A stretch of 64,000 nucleotides of DNA, taken from Tepidibacter hydrothermalis (GTDB taxonomy: Bacteria; Bacillota; Clostridia; Peptostreptococcales; Peptostreptococcaceae). Shown piece by piece: positions 1-10,010 of the stretch. A program made the translations under genes and the position numbers. The stretch spans positions 62,001-126,000 of the forward strand of contig NZ_CP120733.1 of the NCBI RefSeq assembly GCF_029542625.1. The letters are read 5' to 3'. The notes below the pieces were generated by a model. It did not search any database and was not told the DNA's origin. It saw only the letters and a program-made list of their open reading frames with translations. Numbering within the stretch: position 1 is the stretch's first letter; each line of letters begins with the position of its first letter.

Positions 1-2
1 CA

Positions 3-710
3 AAGACTGACTATAGATTCATAGTAAAGGCTATAGGTGAATTTGGATTATCAAAAGGTTCATCAAAAAGTAATGAAGTGACAACTAAATCACATTCAGG
101 ATATGAGGATAAAGATGGAGAAATAAATGAAAAAACATCTATAAATAGATCTGGAAGTACTGTTAACGTGTTAATAGGAACAGATGATTATGATGAGAAG
201 GAAACTGTTATAGATCTTACAAAGGGAGAATATGCAGGAGCAAAAGAAGTTGTTATAAGTATACCAGCAAGGGTTGCTACAAGTTACTTAGCAAAGGATG
301 TAAAAGTAGTTTTAAGTGACATGTATGTTAAGTTTAACCCTACTGTATTTAATGTATCAAAGCTTTATGAAAGTAAGGATAAGGATAAAGCAGGGGTTAA
401 ATTCAAAATAGGGATTAATCAACAGAATGCTTCAACTTCTTTATCTAATGAGTATGAATTAAAGGCTGATGTATTCATTGGAGAAGATAATACTAGTATA
501 GATTATCTAAAAAACAATATGGATATATCACTTGATTTTGATTCTGCTAAAGCAGATCTTAGAAGGATGAGAAATATATCTCTTAGAAGATATGATGAAT
601 ATAAAAATGAATGGACTTATGTAAAGCAGAGAATGGACAATTATTCTACTTCTATTAACTCTCCAGTAAATAGACTTGGAAGATATTCAATTATAGGTAG
701 TAGGAGGTAA
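3..710 (+). CDS. Fibronectin-type cell-surface protein, C-terminal part (5' partial)
   Basis: The reading frame is already open at base 3 and continues to the TAA at 708, so this is the end of a longer gene that starts outside the window. The GTG at 78 lies in frame but has no ribosome site before it. The first residues (YRFIVKAIGEFGL, then SNEVTT) look like the closing strands of a fibronectin type III domain. The rest is a lysine- and aspartate-rich, probably beta-rich domain with a basic end (IIGSRR); no anchor or catalytic motif is visible. It stops 3 bp before the next secreted-protein gene and probably shares its transcript. A surface or S-layer-associated role is inference; the exact family is not recognised. 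Confidence 0.7.
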   Translation, partial: KTDYRFIVKAIGEFGLSKGSSKSNEVTTKSHSGYEDKDGEINEKTSINRSGSTVNVLIGTDDYDEKETVIDLTKGEYAGAKEVVISIPARVATSYLAKDVKVVLSDMYVKFNPTVFNVSKLYESKDKDKAGVKFKIGINQQNASTSLSNEYELKADVFIGEDNTSIDYLKNNMDISLDFDSAKADLRRMRNISLRRYDEYKNEWTYVKQRMDNYSTSINSPVNRLGRYSIIGSRR

Positions 711-713
711 ATC

Positions 714-2330
714 ATGAGAAAAATATTATCTTTAACAATTATATTTGTATTGAGTTTTTGCACATTGGTTCACGCAGATCAATTCTCTCCGTATCTAGAT
801 AACTATATAGAGGGTTATATAAAAGATGTATTAGATGGAACAGTTCAAATTGAAGAGTACGATGGTACTCTTCATACCTTGAACTTTTCAAATGAAGCGA
901 TATATATAATAGATAATAGAGATGCTATGCTTATAGATTTTAAGCCTGGAATGGAAGTATATGCGACTCTTAAAGGAAAAAAAATAGACTATATAGAGAG
1001 TTATTCAACTCAAAATACAGGATATATACCTGAAGGATCTAAGGTTAGAAGTGGAACAATTCAAAAAATAGATAGAAACCAAATAAATTTAAGATATATA
1101 ACTGGAGATGAAGAGACATTTCACACAACACCTGCAACACAAGTGACTAAGAATGGACAAATTACATCTTTAAATACGTTATATGTAGGAGATAAGGTTC
1201 GATTCTTATTTGATAAAATAGATTCAAATGTAATAAATAAAATACAAGTAGATAATCAATATACAAGTATAAAGTCTTTATATAAAGCTACAATGAAATC
1301 AACTGATGATATATCAGAAAATATATCACTTGTAAATTTAAAGACTTTAAAAAATGGTAAATGGGAAAAAACAAATAATTATACTACTATACCTTACAAC
1401 AATGAAGTTCCTGTATATTCAAATGGATCTAAGATAGAATACAGTGATTTAAAGTATTATGCAGGAAAAACTGTTTATTTGGTAGTAAAAGACTTTTTTG
1501 GAACTGAAAAGATAGAGAGATTAGTTGTAAAGGATTCTTATGAATACAATTTTTCTGATAAAATAGAAGATATAAACTTCTATAGTGATAAATTTGAGCT
1601 TTCAAATAAGAAGAATATATCTCTTAATGATGGAACTATAATAATCAAGAATTCGAGACTTGTAGATAAATACTCTATAAATTCGAAGTCAGATGCATTT
1701 GTAGTAGCAGAAGGAAGAAATAATTCTTTATCAGCAGATGTAGTGTATATATATAATGAAGATATAAATAATTCTAGTATAGGTCAAAACTACATATATG
1801 CCTCAAAACTTGATGAGATAGATACTTATTCAGTTAAAATAGAGGATTTTAATGTTTTAAATGAAAATGAATGGGAATCATTTGATTCTGAAAAAGATTT
1901 ATATTATGATGAAGATACTTATATATACGATTTAGTAAATGATAAGAAGCTTACAATAGATGAATTCTCATCACTAGATGCAGACCATAAAAAGTATTAT
2001 GGATATATATATAGTGATGGAGATAGAATAAGTTCTATTTATGTAAACGACAAGATGGATTCTTTATCTAGACAAAGAACTACTATAGGTATGGTTGAAT
2101 CTCTTGAAAATAATGCTAAGATAGGATGGGCTATAAAGATTCAAGATGCAAAAGATTGGAGCGAAAGAAAAGAATCGTGGATGTTAAAGAAAGTATCTAT
2201 AAATGTGAGTATAGATAAGAGTTTAATTATTAAGGATGGAAAACGTATAGGTTATGAGGATATACAAGTTGGAGATAGGGTGTATATGGTTAGGGATGAT
2301 ATATACTCTAAAGTTCTTATAGTTAAGTAG
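714..2330 (+). CDS. Secreted protein of repeated small beta modules
   Basis: A 538-residue protein starting at ATG 714 after a strong GGAGG site. It has a clear signal peptide (MRKILSLTIIFVLSFCTLVHA) cut near residue 22. The mature part holds repeated units of the form G-x-I-x-x-[ID] followed by a basic or polar hairpin and a GDKV or GMEV turn (about residues 33-100 and 107-180, with weaker ones to the end). The same kind of module occurs behind the SLH domains of the protein at 55329. No enzyme motif, transmembrane helix or anchor is visible. It lies between two surface-protein genes, 3 bp after the first, so an S-layer or wall-associated role is likely by context. The precise family is not recognised. 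Confidence 0.75.
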   Translation: MRKILSLTIIFVLSFCTLVHADQFSPYLDNYIEGYIKDVLDGTVQIEEYDGTLHTLNFSNEAIYIIDNRDAMLIDFKPGMEVYATLKGKKIDYIESYSTQNTGYIPEGSKVRSGTIQKIDRNQINLRYITGDEETFHTTPATQVTKNGQITSLNTLYVGDKVRFLFDKIDSNVINKIQVDNQYTSIKSLYKATMKSTDDISENISLVNLKTLKNGKWEKTNNYTTIPYNNEVPVYSNGSKIEYSDLKYYAGKTVYLVVKDFFGTEKIERLVVKDSYEYNFSDKIEDINFYSDKFELSNKKNISLNDGTIIIKNSRLVDKYSINSKSDAFVVAEGRNNSLSADVVYIYNEDINNSSIGQNYIYASKLDEIDTYSVKIEDFNVLNENEWESFDSEKDLYYDEDTYIYDLVNDKKLTIDEFSSLDADHKKYYGYIYSDGDRISSIYVNDKMDSLSRQRTTIGMVESLENNAKIGWAIKIQDAKDWSERKESWMLKKVSINVSIDKSLIIKDGKRIGYEDIQVGDRVYMVRDDIYSKVLIVK

Positions 2331-2429
2331 TGCTTAATGCACGGAATTTAAAATTTTTAGTTAGTAGGAAATTATAAAATTTAAAAGTTATGTTAAGTTA
2401 AAGAGTATAAGATTGAAAGGAGGAGGAAT

Positions 2430-3896
2430 ATGAGAAGAATTTTGACGTTTTTATTTGTTATGAGCATGGTGCTTAGTCCTATTAATATTTGGGCTGCTCC
2501 TCCTGAGTTTTCGGGCGGGGTTAATAATGAGTATGAATATGAAGAGGTTGTGTTTATAAGTGGAGAGCCTGTTAGGTTAAAGGGTGAGATAAAGGTTTCG
2601 GAGAGAGTTAAGGATACTGAAGCTAGTATAAGTTATTCTTTTAAGCTTGAGAATAAGGATAAAAAGGCTAAGCTTGATAGGAAGGTTACGGTTAATACTC
2701 TTCTTGATAAGAGAGATGATAAGGGACAGACTATAGCTCAAAGTTCTATATCAAAATACAGCGAAAAGATACAAATAGGTGCTGATAAGTATGAGCTTGA
2801 GGATTTTCAGTTTTCAAAATCTAATGTTATAGATAATAGACCGGCATCTGATTTTTATAATGGGAATATGCAGGGAAGAAAGTATTATAAGGTTAATAAG
2901 GATCAAGGCGAGGTAATAGTAGATATTTCTGGACAAGATGTAGGATATAAAAACTTCTGGGGAAATAGTGAAACTCAGATTATAAACTACTCTATAAGAA
3001 ATATAAAGGAGAACGATTCAAAAGGATCTTGGGAAGGTCATGTTAAGGCATCAGTATCAGATAGTACTACTAAGGTATTAAAGTACTCTGACAATGAAGC
3101 TAATTTCTCAAGTTTTAATGGAGGACATATGAGGATTACTAATCAACAGATGGTATCAAGATATGAGTATGATCTTCCAGAAATAGATAATGGAAAAGTA
3201 GATGATGATAAAAGAGATAAAGGAAATATAAAAATGAATAAGGAAATGGTCCCTAAAGTCGAAAGACTTATAGTTCCTAAATTTAGAGACTTAGGTGGAC
3301 ATTGGGCTCAAAGTTATATAGAAAAATTATATTCTCTTGATGTCTTTGATGAAAATGGTGAGTTTTTCTCTCCTGATTTACCTATGAATAGAATGGAATT
3401 TACAAAGGCTATGATAAAGTCTTGTGATATAAGGTCTTATATAGAAGAACCTAAGAAAAAAAGATCTAGAAAGGCTCCTCCAGAAGAGCCGGTATTTCAA
3501 GATTTAGATACTAAAGATGATAATTATAAGTATGTAAAGAGCGGATATGATAAAGGAATAATACATGGTGAGAATAATAAGTTCAATCCAGATAGAAACT
3601 TAACTAGAGCACAAGCTATAACTATAATGGTAAGAGCTTTAGGATTTGAAAATAAGGCACCAACACCAGGATATTATACTAGTTTTTCTGATGATAGAGA
3701 AATACCTTATTGGGCAAAAGACAGTATATATATGGCAAAAGAGATAGGACTTATTCAAGGTGATAAGTACAACAAGATAAATCCAAATAAGATTATGTCA
3801 AGAGCTGAAGCATCTGCAATGTTGGTTAGATTCTTGGAGTTTCTTGAGAGGGATTTACAAAGAGATTATAGAGAAAATATAATATATTTCAATTAG
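2430..3896 (+). CDS. S-layer homology (SLH) domain surface protein
   Basis: A 488-residue exported protein with an AAGGAGGAGGA ribosome site, a signal peptide ending near WAAPP (about residue 23) and three C-terminal SLH domains. SLH 1 starts near residue 285 (FRDLGGHWAQ), SLH 2 near 355 (ending LTRAQAITIMVRALGF) and SLH 3 near 420 (FSDDREIPYWAKDSI, then MSRAEASAML). SLH triplets bind pyruvylated secondary wall polymer in this group, so the protein is held non-covalently on the cell wall. The N-terminal 260 residues are a charged beta-rich region of unknown function. A 99-bp gap separates it from the gene before it. Immediately after the stop comes the first long hairpin element. Confidence 0.88.
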   Translation: MRRILTFLFVMSMVLSPINIWAAPPEFSGGVNNEYEYEEVVFISGEPVRLKGEIKVSERVKDTEASISYSFKLENKDKKAKLDRKVTVNTLLDKRDDKGQTIAQSSISKYSEKIQIGADKYELEDFQFSKSNVIDNRPASDFYNGNMQGRKYYKVNKDQGEVIVDISGQDVGYKNFWGNSETQIINYSIRNIKENDSKGSWEGHVKASVSDSTTKVLKYSDNEANFSSFNGGHMRITNQQMVSRYEYDLPEIDNGKVDDDKRDKGNIKMNKEMVPKVERLIVPKFRDLGGHWAQSYIEKLYSLDVFDENGEFFSPDLPMNRMEFTKAMIKSCDIRSYIEEPKKKRSRKAPPEEPVFQDLDTKDDNYKYVKSGYDKGIIHGENNKFNPDRNLTRAQAITIMVRALGFENKAPTPGYYTSFSDDREIPYWAKDSIYMAKEIGLIQGDKYNKINPNKIMSRAEASAMLVRFLEFLERDLQRDYRENIIYFN

Positions 3897-3924
3897 ATAA
3901 TATTTTTAAATTTGTGTTTAACCC

Positions 3925-4128
3925 AAAATGAAGCTTATTAAAATACCGCTAATATGTTAAATGTTTTTTTAGAACTAAGAATTACACCTTATTGAATATC
4001 CTGAAAGTTCTAAACTCCCTAACGGTCAGACAACGAACTTTCTTGACGGATATTCAAACGATATAATTCAAGTTCTATACAAAAACATTTAAATCATTAG
4101 CTAACATTTTAATAAGCTTCATTTTTTA
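3925..4128 (+). repeat. Long-hairpin element, family A, copy A1
   Basis: About 204 bp that fold on themselves almost end to end. The outer arms, 3925-3943 and 4107-4125, are perfect 19-base complements, followed on the 3' side by a T-run. Inside come AATACCGCTAA, TTGAATATCC, GTTCTAAACTCCCT and GACGGATATTCAA, then the closing TAGCTAACATTTT. Related copies lie at 11971, 20508, 39144, 43744 and 63556. It starts 28 bp after the SLH gene and could serve as its terminator. Confidence 0.8.
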
Positions 4129-4143
4129 GGTATATTACCAAAC

Positions 4144-4212
4144 TTTGAATATATGAGCTGTATTTTTATGAAGAGTTCTTATGATCTACATAAAATCAAA
4201 AGTAGATAACAT
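4144..4212 (+). mobile_element. Scar resembling a decayed transposase segment
   Basis: TTTGAATATATGAG at 4144 and AGTAGATAACAT at 4201 match, in the same order and at similar spacing, CTTGAATATATGAG at 12518 and AGGAGATAACAT at 12576. The latter lie at and just past the end of the transposase remnant at 12313. The translation is broken by stops. I read it as a shorter relic of the same element; the resemblance is only by eye. Confidence 0.35.
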
Positions 4213-4213
4213 T

Positions 4214-4280
4214 TTGATCAATGGAATTCATTAGAATTCGTTGGCGATATGAGCGTAAGTGAATTTTAATGCCCCTTATT
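4214..4280 (+). repeat. Short structured repeat, family B, copy B1
   Basis: Holds the hairpin CAATGGAATTC-ATTA-GAATTCGTTG followed by GCGATATGAGCGTAAG and a GAATTTTAA tail. The same core is found at 12835, 20907, 20951, 26215, 34315, 34455, 37272, 42472 and 44078. Confidence 0.65.
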
Positions 4281-4328
4281 TTTTTAATGTGGTTCTTATT
4301 AATAAACTAAGAATTTCATATTATTAAA

Positions 4329-4434
4329 TTACTAATACCATATTTATCATTCTAGATTTCTTTTTAAATAGGAATCATTTTATGATAGTATGGTATTTTT
4401 TTGTATATGCAAATGTCGTATTTCCGGGGAAATA
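4329..4434 (+). mobile_element. Possible insertion-sequence end remnant
   Basis: AATACCATAT near 4334 pairs with ATGGTATT near 4390. Downstream, ATGTCGTATTTCCGGGGAAA (4413-4432) recurs with one change at 12638-12657, where it follows the transposase remnant. The rest of 4281-4581 is AT-rich and I see nothing else in it beyond a likely promoter area. Confidence 0.3.
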
Positions 4435-4599
4435 GTTTTATGTTTGAGGTAATAGCAGGAAATGTGTGTTGTAGTTAGATTTATTGTATATAATATGATA
4501 ATCTATAGTATATAACTAAAAAACATGGAGGAATTTATTTTATTTTGTCGAAAATATTAGGTACAATAAAATGGATTATAATTGAAAGGGGTATATAGA

Positions 4600-6456
4600 T
4601 TGAAAAGAAAAAGTTTATATATAGTTTTATCGCTATTTATTTTTTTTGCTGTTTTTTCTTATTTTGACTCTTTTGAATACGTAGAAAGTAAGTTGGGGGA
4701 TGCAATTTTTACAAGAAGCAAACTTAAAAATAAATCTGAAATGTCTAAAGTAGATACTAGCAATATTATTATAATTGGAATAGATGATTTGAGTCTTGAA
4801 AAACTTGGGCAATGGCCATGGCCAAGAAGTTATCATGCCAAACTAGTAGATATAATATCAAAAGGAAATCCCGCAGCTATAGGAATAGATATTATATTTT
4901 CGGAAAGCTCAAATGATATTAATGAGGATATAGCTTTTGCAAAAGCTATTGAAAAATCAAATAAAGTAGTTCTATCGCAGTATGGAATATTTGAAGAAAC
5001 ATCAAAATTAGGACAAATAAATGCATATGATTTAATCGAGCCTATAGAAGATTTAAAAAATAAAGCTTCAGTAGGACATATTAATGTTTTCACAGATAAA
5101 GATGGAGTTGTTAGAAGAGAATTAGTTGATTTTAAATATGAAAATGAGGATATAAAAAGCTTTGACTATCAAATATATAATAAATATCTAGAAAGTACTA
5201 AAAAAGATGTTGATAAAATAAAAGTAAGCAAAGATAAATCAAATAGAAGATACATAAATTTCGTTGGAAAAGCAAGAGATAACATAGCAGATATTACAAG
5301 AAATACAGATGATTTATATACAATTCCTTATAAATTCAAATACATACCTTTTTCAGCTGTACTAGAAGATCAAATTTATCCTGAAATTTTTAAAGATAAA
5401 ATAGTATTAATAGGACCATATACCTTGGGAATAGACGATTATTATTATACACCTATGGATACACAAGAGAGAATATATGGAGTTGAAATACACGCCAATA
5501 TTATCCAATCTTATATAGACAATAGTTTTAAACAAAATATTCCTGATCATTTTAATATTATTATTCTTTTAATATTTAGTTTGATAGGATTTATATTATT
5601 TGAAATTAAGAGACAAACAAAAGTAATGTTTGTAGTAATACCATGTATATACATATATATTTATATAGCTAAAAGAATGTATAATCAAGGAGTTAGAATT
5701 CAGTTGATATATCCAATAGGACTATTAATATCAGTGTATGTAGTTCTTTGGATATTAAACTATATATCAGAAATAATAGAACGAAAAAGAATTACGAATA
5801 TATTTGGTAAATACGTTGCTCCTCAAGTAGTTAATGAAATAATTAAAGGTGGAGAAGATGTTCTTAAATTAGGAGGAACAAGAAGAGAGATTACTACTTT
5901 GTTTGTAGATATTAGAGGATTCACACCACTATCGGAAAAGGCACAAGCAGAAGAAGTGATTCATATATTAAATGATTATTTGGAACTTTGCGAGGAATCT
6001 GTTTTTAAAAATGGAGGAACTGTAGATAAATTCATTGGAGATGCAACCATGGCAATTTTCAATGCACCTCTAGACTTAAATGAACATGCTTTTAAAGCCG
6101 TAAAAACAGCATGGGATATGAAGATAGGTTCACAAATACTACAAGACACTCTTCAAGAAAGATTTGGACATACCGTTCAATTTGGAATAGGAATTAATAC
6201 AGGTGATGCAGTAGTTGGTAATATAGGATCAAAACATAGAATGGATTACACAGCTATTGGAGATTCAGTAAATACAGCTGCAAGACTTGAAAGTAATGCA
6301 AAAGGTGGACAAATACTTATGAGTAAAGATACATATGAGATGGTAAAAGATAAAATAGAAGCTAAGTATCTTGGTGAAATAAAAGTAAAAGGTAAAGTTA
6401 ATGGAGTACTAATTTATGAACTGGAGGGAATAAAAGAAGAATATGAAGAAATGTAG
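4600..6456 (+). CDS. CHASE2-sensor adenylate cyclase (class III)
   Basis: Makes cyclic AMP from ATP under control of an extracellular CHASE2 sensor. I prefer TTG 4600 (618 aa) because GAAAGGGG lies 8 bp before it; an in-frame TTG at 4582 would overlap that site. Order: one N-terminal membrane helix, CHASE2 (about residues 25-305), three membrane helices (about 315-395), then the cyclase domain. Metal-binding aspartates are D437 (FVDIRGF) and D481 (KFIGDATMAIF). K477 and T551 fit the class IIIb adenine-recognition pair, and N558 and R562 (NTAAR) fit the transition-state residues, so it should be active on ATP. It overlaps the next gene by 14 bp and heads a five-gene operon. CHASE2 cyclases are often encoded beside FecR-domain proteins, as here. 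The signal sensed is unknown. Confidence 0.9.
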   Translation: MKRKSLYIVLSLFIFFAVFSYFDSFEYVESKLGDAIFTRSKLKNKSEMSKVDTSNIIIIGIDDLSLEKLGQWPWPRSYHAKLVDIISKGNPAAIGIDIIFSESSNDINEDIAFAKAIEKSNKVVLSQYGIFEETSKLGQINAYDLIEPIEDLKNKASVGHINVFTDKDGVVRRELVDFKYENEDIKSFDYQIYNKYLESTKKDVDKIKVSKDKSNRRYINFVGKARDNIADITRNTDDLYTIPYKFKYIPFSAVLEDQIYPEIFKDKIVLIGPYTLGIDDYYYTPMDTQERIYGVEIHANIIQSYIDNSFKQNIPDHFNIIILLIFSLIGFILFEIKRQTKVMFVVIPCIYIYIYIAKRMYNQGVRIQLIYPIGLLISVYVVLWILNYISEIIERKRITNIFGKYVAPQVVNEIIKGGEDVLKLGGTRREITTLFVDIRGFTPLSEKAQAEEVIHILNDYLELCEESVFKNGGTVDKFIGDATMAIFNAPLDLNEHAFKAVKTAWDMKIGSQILQDTLQERFGHTVQFGIGINTGDAVVGNIGSKHRMDYTAIGDSVNTAARLESNAKGGQILMSKDTYEMVKDKIEAKYLGEIKVKGKVNGVLIYELEGIKEEYEEM

Positions 6457-7861
6457 ACTGATAATTGTTACTATAATTAGTTTTATGGTAATGAACCTGA
6501 TTGGATTTTCACAAGAATTAGAAATGGATTTATATACTGGAACAGGAGAGTCTGGGTATAAAGATGGAGCTAGATTAGAGTCAAAGTTTAATATGCCTTA
6601 TGGAATTTTTATGAATGATGATGGTGAATTAATCATAGTCGATTCTTATAATAATAGAATAAGAAAAATTAAAGACGATAAAGTAATAACTATTGCAGGT
6701 TTTTGTGAAGAATTAGACTCTATGGGATTCCCATTAGGAGGATACATAGACACTGATCCTTTAAAATCACAATTTAACAAACCAAAGGATGCAGTTATGA
6801 ATTCTAAAGGAGAAATTTTTATAACAGATACTGGAAATAATGTTATAAGAAAAATCTCAAAGGGCAAAGTATATACTTTTGCTGGAACAGAAGTAGCTGG
6901 ATATAAAGATGGTAAAAATACTGAAGCACAGTTCAATACCCCTTTGGGAATATCAATTGACAAACAAGATAATATTTACGTAGCAGATAGTTTAAATAAT
7001 GTTATTCGTAAGATAACTCCAAAAGGAGAAGTATCTACATTTGCTGGTAAGTATAGTTTAGATGGTGGATATAAAGATGGATTAACTAAAGAATCTATGT
7101 TTAATGAGCCTAGTGATATTACAATTGATAAAAAAGGAAATATGTACATAGCAGATAGTGGTAATCAATTAATTAGAAAAATAGAAGATGGTGATGTAGC
7201 AACAATTGCTGGTTCAATGGGTACTGTTATACATGGAACAAGTTATATACAAGGTGGATATAAAGATGGGTACGGATCAGATGCTAAATTTAATTTTCCT
7301 AAAGGTATAGATGTAGCAGATGATGGAACAATTTTTGTTGCAGATACATGGAATAATAAAGTTAGAGCAATAAAAACAGATGGACAAGTTATAACTATAT
7401 TTAACTCGAATTTTAATGCTCCTGTAGATGTTCTTTATAATTCTGGGTATTTATATATATCTGATATGTGGAATAACGGGATAAAAAGAATAGATATTGA
7501 TTTAAATAATTTAATAGATATATCTAATGAAAATAAAAAATCAGATGAAATTCAGATATGGGTTAATGATAAAAAAGTGGATGTTTTTGATGCAAAACCT
7601 TATATAGAAGAAGGAAAAACTATGGTTCCTATAAGATCTATTTGTGAAGCATTTGGAGCTACAGTCACTTGGAATGAAAAAACTGAAGAAATAGAAGTTA
7701 AAAAAGGTGATTTTTATAAAAAGCTTAAATTAAATAAGGATCCTTTTGTTATTAGAAACGGAAGAAGTTTTGTACATATAAGGTACCTTGGAGAGGCCAT
7801 GGGATTTGATGTGAAATGGATACCTGAATACTACAAGGTAGAAATAAAAGATAAGGAATAG
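6443..7861 (+). CDS. Secreted NHL-repeat protein with C-terminal stalk (copper amine oxidase N-like) domain
   Basis: A 472-residue protein with a signal peptide (to about FSQEL, residue 25). It carries at least five NHL units, each with a YKDG or PxGI start and a hallmark such as ITDTGNNVIRKI, VADSLNNVIRKI or IADSGNQLIRKI, over about residues 28-345. NHL units form a beta-propeller used for protein, carbohydrate or nucleic-acid binding. About residues 368-470 form a stalk domain (IQIWVNDKKVDVF, MVPIRSICEAFGA, SFVHIRYLGEAMG), common in Clostridia surface proteins. It starts inside the end of the cyclase gene and is followed 29 bp later by the FecR gene, so a role as ligand-binding partner of the CHASE2 sensor is plausible but inferred. 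Confidence 0.87.
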   Translation: MKKCRLIIVTIISFMVMNLIGFSQELEMDLYTGTGESGYKDGARLESKFNMPYGIFMNDDGELIIVDSYNNRIRKIKDDKVITIAGFCEELDSMGFPLGGYIDTDPLKSQFNKPKDAVMNSKGEIFITDTGNNVIRKISKGKVYTFAGTEVAGYKDGKNTEAQFNTPLGISIDKQDNIYVADSLNNVIRKITPKGEVSTFAGKYSLDGGYKDGLTKESMFNEPSDITIDKKGNMYIADSGNQLIRKIEDGDVATIAGSMGTVIHGTSYIQGGYKDGYGSDAKFNFPKGIDVADDGTIFVADTWNNKVRAIKTDGQVITIFNSNFNAPVDVLYNSGYLYISDMWNNGIKRIDIDLNNLIDISNENKKSDEIQIWVNDKKVDVFDAKPYIEEGKTMVPIRSICEAFGATVTWNEKTEEIEVKKGDFYKKLKLNKDPFVIRNGRSFVHIRYLGEAMGFDVKWIPEYYKVEIKDKE

Positions 7862-7890
7862 CTCAGTTTTGAAAGGATTGATGAAATAAT

Positions 7891-9993
7891 ATGAAAAAAA
7901 GTAACAATGTATTTTATAAAGGCCTATTGTTGATGACCATTATATTTTGTCTTTTAGGTAGTGCAGTTTATGCACAAGATGCTTTAAGAAATGCAGAGAT
8001 TATAGATTTTAATGGAAAAGTTAAAATAATGAAATCTGGAGGGGAAAAAGCTTTTAAACCTTCTAAGAAAATGAAATTAAATCAAGGAGATAGGATAATA
8101 ACAGGAGAAAAATCTTGGGTAAAAGTTAAGATAGATAAAAATAAGGAATTGAAAGTTTTAGAAAGTAGCTATGTCAGTATCAGCGAGTTAACCGAATCAA
8201 TTGATTCAAATACAAATAAAACTAAACTCAATTTAGTAGGAGGTCGCGCTTGGGTTAATATTAATAAAAAATTAAATACAGGTTCTAAATTTGAGGTAAA
8301 AACTCCAACTGCAATTATGGGGGTAAGAGGAACTAAATTCTATGTAAGTCAAAATGATGGAAAGACAGATGTGACGGTTTTAGAAGGTGTAGTTTCTACA
8401 AAGACACGTAAAAAGGTTGTTAAAGAAGATGGAAGTATAAAAGAAGTTGAAAAAGAAGCCTTTGTAGGAAAAAATGAGAAAGTTACAGTAAGTAAAGATA
8501 AAGAAATGGGAAAAAAAATAAAAGCTACTGTACAAAATATGGACTTAGAATTATTGAATATAATAGCTGAAGATCATGAAGTAATAGATAAAGAGTGGTC
8601 AGAAAAAATAGATGAAATAAAAGAAGAGATTAAAGTAAAAAGGAAAAAAGTAGAGGAAATAAAAGAAAAACTAAATGAAAACAATGGTTATGATAAAACA
8701 ATTAAATTTGATATTGAGATAAAAAGTAGTAATCAAAGAAAAAAGAGAAGATCATCAAATAAAAATAGTTCTAATTCATCTATAGCTGTTAAATCAATAT
8801 CTCTTAATAAAGAGATATTAACTTTAGAAGAAGGAGCAAATGAACAATTAAGTGCAACAGTAGAACCAAATAATGCAACAAGCAAAGAAGTAACATGGAA
8901 AATAGACGATCCAAGTATAGCAACAGTAGATACAAATGGATTGGTAACAGGTATAAAAGCAGGACAAACAACACTGACAGTGAGTAGTGCAGATAATACA
9001 GCAACAGCAACATGTACGATAGACGTAAAGGAAATATTAGTAGATAAGATAACATTAAATAAAGAAACAACATCGATAGAAGAAGGAGCAACAGAGCAAT
9101 TAAGTGCTACTATAGAACCCAATAATGCAACAAACAAAGAATTAACATGGAATATAGAAGACCCAAGTATAGCAACAGTAGATACAAATGGATTAGTAAG
9201 AGGTGTAAAAGCAGGACAAACAACGCTTACAGTAAGTAGTGCAGATAAAAAAGTAACAGCAACATGTACAATAGATGTAAAGATAAAAGAAACAATAGTA
9301 TTGAATAAAGAAAAAATATTTGTGGAAGAAGGATCGACTTATGAGTTAAATGCTTCTATACAACTAAATGATGAAGCAAACAAAGAATTAATATGGGAAG
9401 TGGATGATCCAAGTATAGTAAAACTAGATGAACCTGGGCCAAGAGGTGATACTCCAGATTTAGGAGAATCAAATTTAAGTAGAATAATAACTGGTTTGAA
9501 AGAAGGACAAACTGTAGTAACGGTAAGTAGTGCAGATAAAACAATAAAAACAACATGTACAATAATAGTACAATCAAAAAACACAGTTTCTATAGAAGGT
9601 ATGACTAGCGGAGTAATCATAGAAGAAGAATTAACAAAAGAATCTGGGCGTTTTGGTTCTTTGTTAGAACAAGGAATAGATGTAAAAACTGAAGAAATTA
9701 AATATAGTATTAAAATAAATACAAATAAACCTGAAGGGACAAATGTAAGTTCGGATTTAAAAATATTTACGGATACTAGTTCTATAGATATGAACTTGAG
9801 TACAAGTACAGTAGTAGATGAAAATGGTTATATAAATTTAGAATTTATTGTACCAAAACACGATATGGGAGAGAATAACTGTGTATTTGTTAAATTGAAT
9901 AATTTGATTATTGATAATGAAATAGACAATTCTTTTGAGGATTATATAATGAGTTATCTTGATCTACCGTTCATTATGCCAGATCCAGCGTAA
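7891..9993 (+). CDS. Secreted FecR-domain protein with three BIG2 (Ig-like) repeats
   Basis: A 700-residue exported protein with a signal peptide ending near VYAQD (residue 29). A FecR domain covers about residues 31-160 (DRIITGEKSWVKVKI, then TAIMGVRGTKFYV). A charged coiled stretch rich in K and E follows (about 220-260). Three BIG2 Ig-like repeats start near 295, 385 and 465, recognised by LNKE, EGA or EGS, EQLSAT, DDPSIATVD, GLVTGIKAGQTT and ATCTIDV; the third is diverged and has an insertion. An unassigned C-terminal domain ends the protein. There is no LPxTG or SLH anchor. FecR proteins commonly pair with CHASE2 cyclases, supporting a role in the same sensing pathway. The first two BIG2 repeats are very similar at DNA level, so repeat number may vary between strains. 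Confidence 0.87.
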   Translation: MKKSNNVFYKGLLLMTIIFCLLGSAVYAQDALRNAEIIDFNGKVKIMKSGGEKAFKPSKKMKLNQGDRIITGEKSWVKVKIDKNKELKVLESSYVSISELTESIDSNTNKTKLNLVGGRAWVNINKKLNTGSKFEVKTPTAIMGVRGTKFYVSQNDGKTDVTVLEGVVSTKTRKKVVKEDGSIKEVEKEAFVGKNEKVTVSKDKEMGKKIKATVQNMDLELLNIIAEDHEVIDKEWSEKIDEIKEEIKVKRKKVEEIKEKLNENNGYDKTIKFDIEIKSSNQRKKRRSSNKNSSNSSIAVKSISLNKEILTLEEGANEQLSATVEPNNATSKEVTWKIDDPSIATVDTNGLVTGIKAGQTTLTVSSADNTATATCTIDVKEILVDKITLNKETTSIEEGATEQLSATIEPNNATNKELTWNIEDPSIATVDTNGLVRGVKAGQTTLTVSSADKKVTATCTIDVKIKETIVLNKEKIFVEEGSTYELNASIQLNDEANKELIWEVDDPSIVKLDEPGPRGDTPDLGESNLSRIITGLKEGQTVVTVSSADKTIKTTCTIIVQSKNTVSIEGMTSGVIIEEELTKESGRFGSLLEQGIDVKTEEIKYSIKINTNKPEGTNVSSDLKIFTDTSSIDMNLSTSTVVDENGYINLEFIVPKHDMGENNCVFVKLNNLIIDNEIDNSFEDYIMSYLDLPFIMPDPA

Positions 9994-10010
9994 ATATATA
10001 AGGAGGCTGT

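Noticed and set aside
3925-4128. Family-A repeat as a CRISPR unit
   Set aside because: Copies are 4-20 kb apart, 200 bp long and internally palindromic; there are no regular spacers and no cas genes.
8733-9137. Overlapping minus-strand open frames of 95-134 codons within the BIG2 repeats
   Set aside because: They are shadows of the repeated, A-rich coding strand of the FecR-BIG2 gene; composition is V/L/S-rich without any domain.
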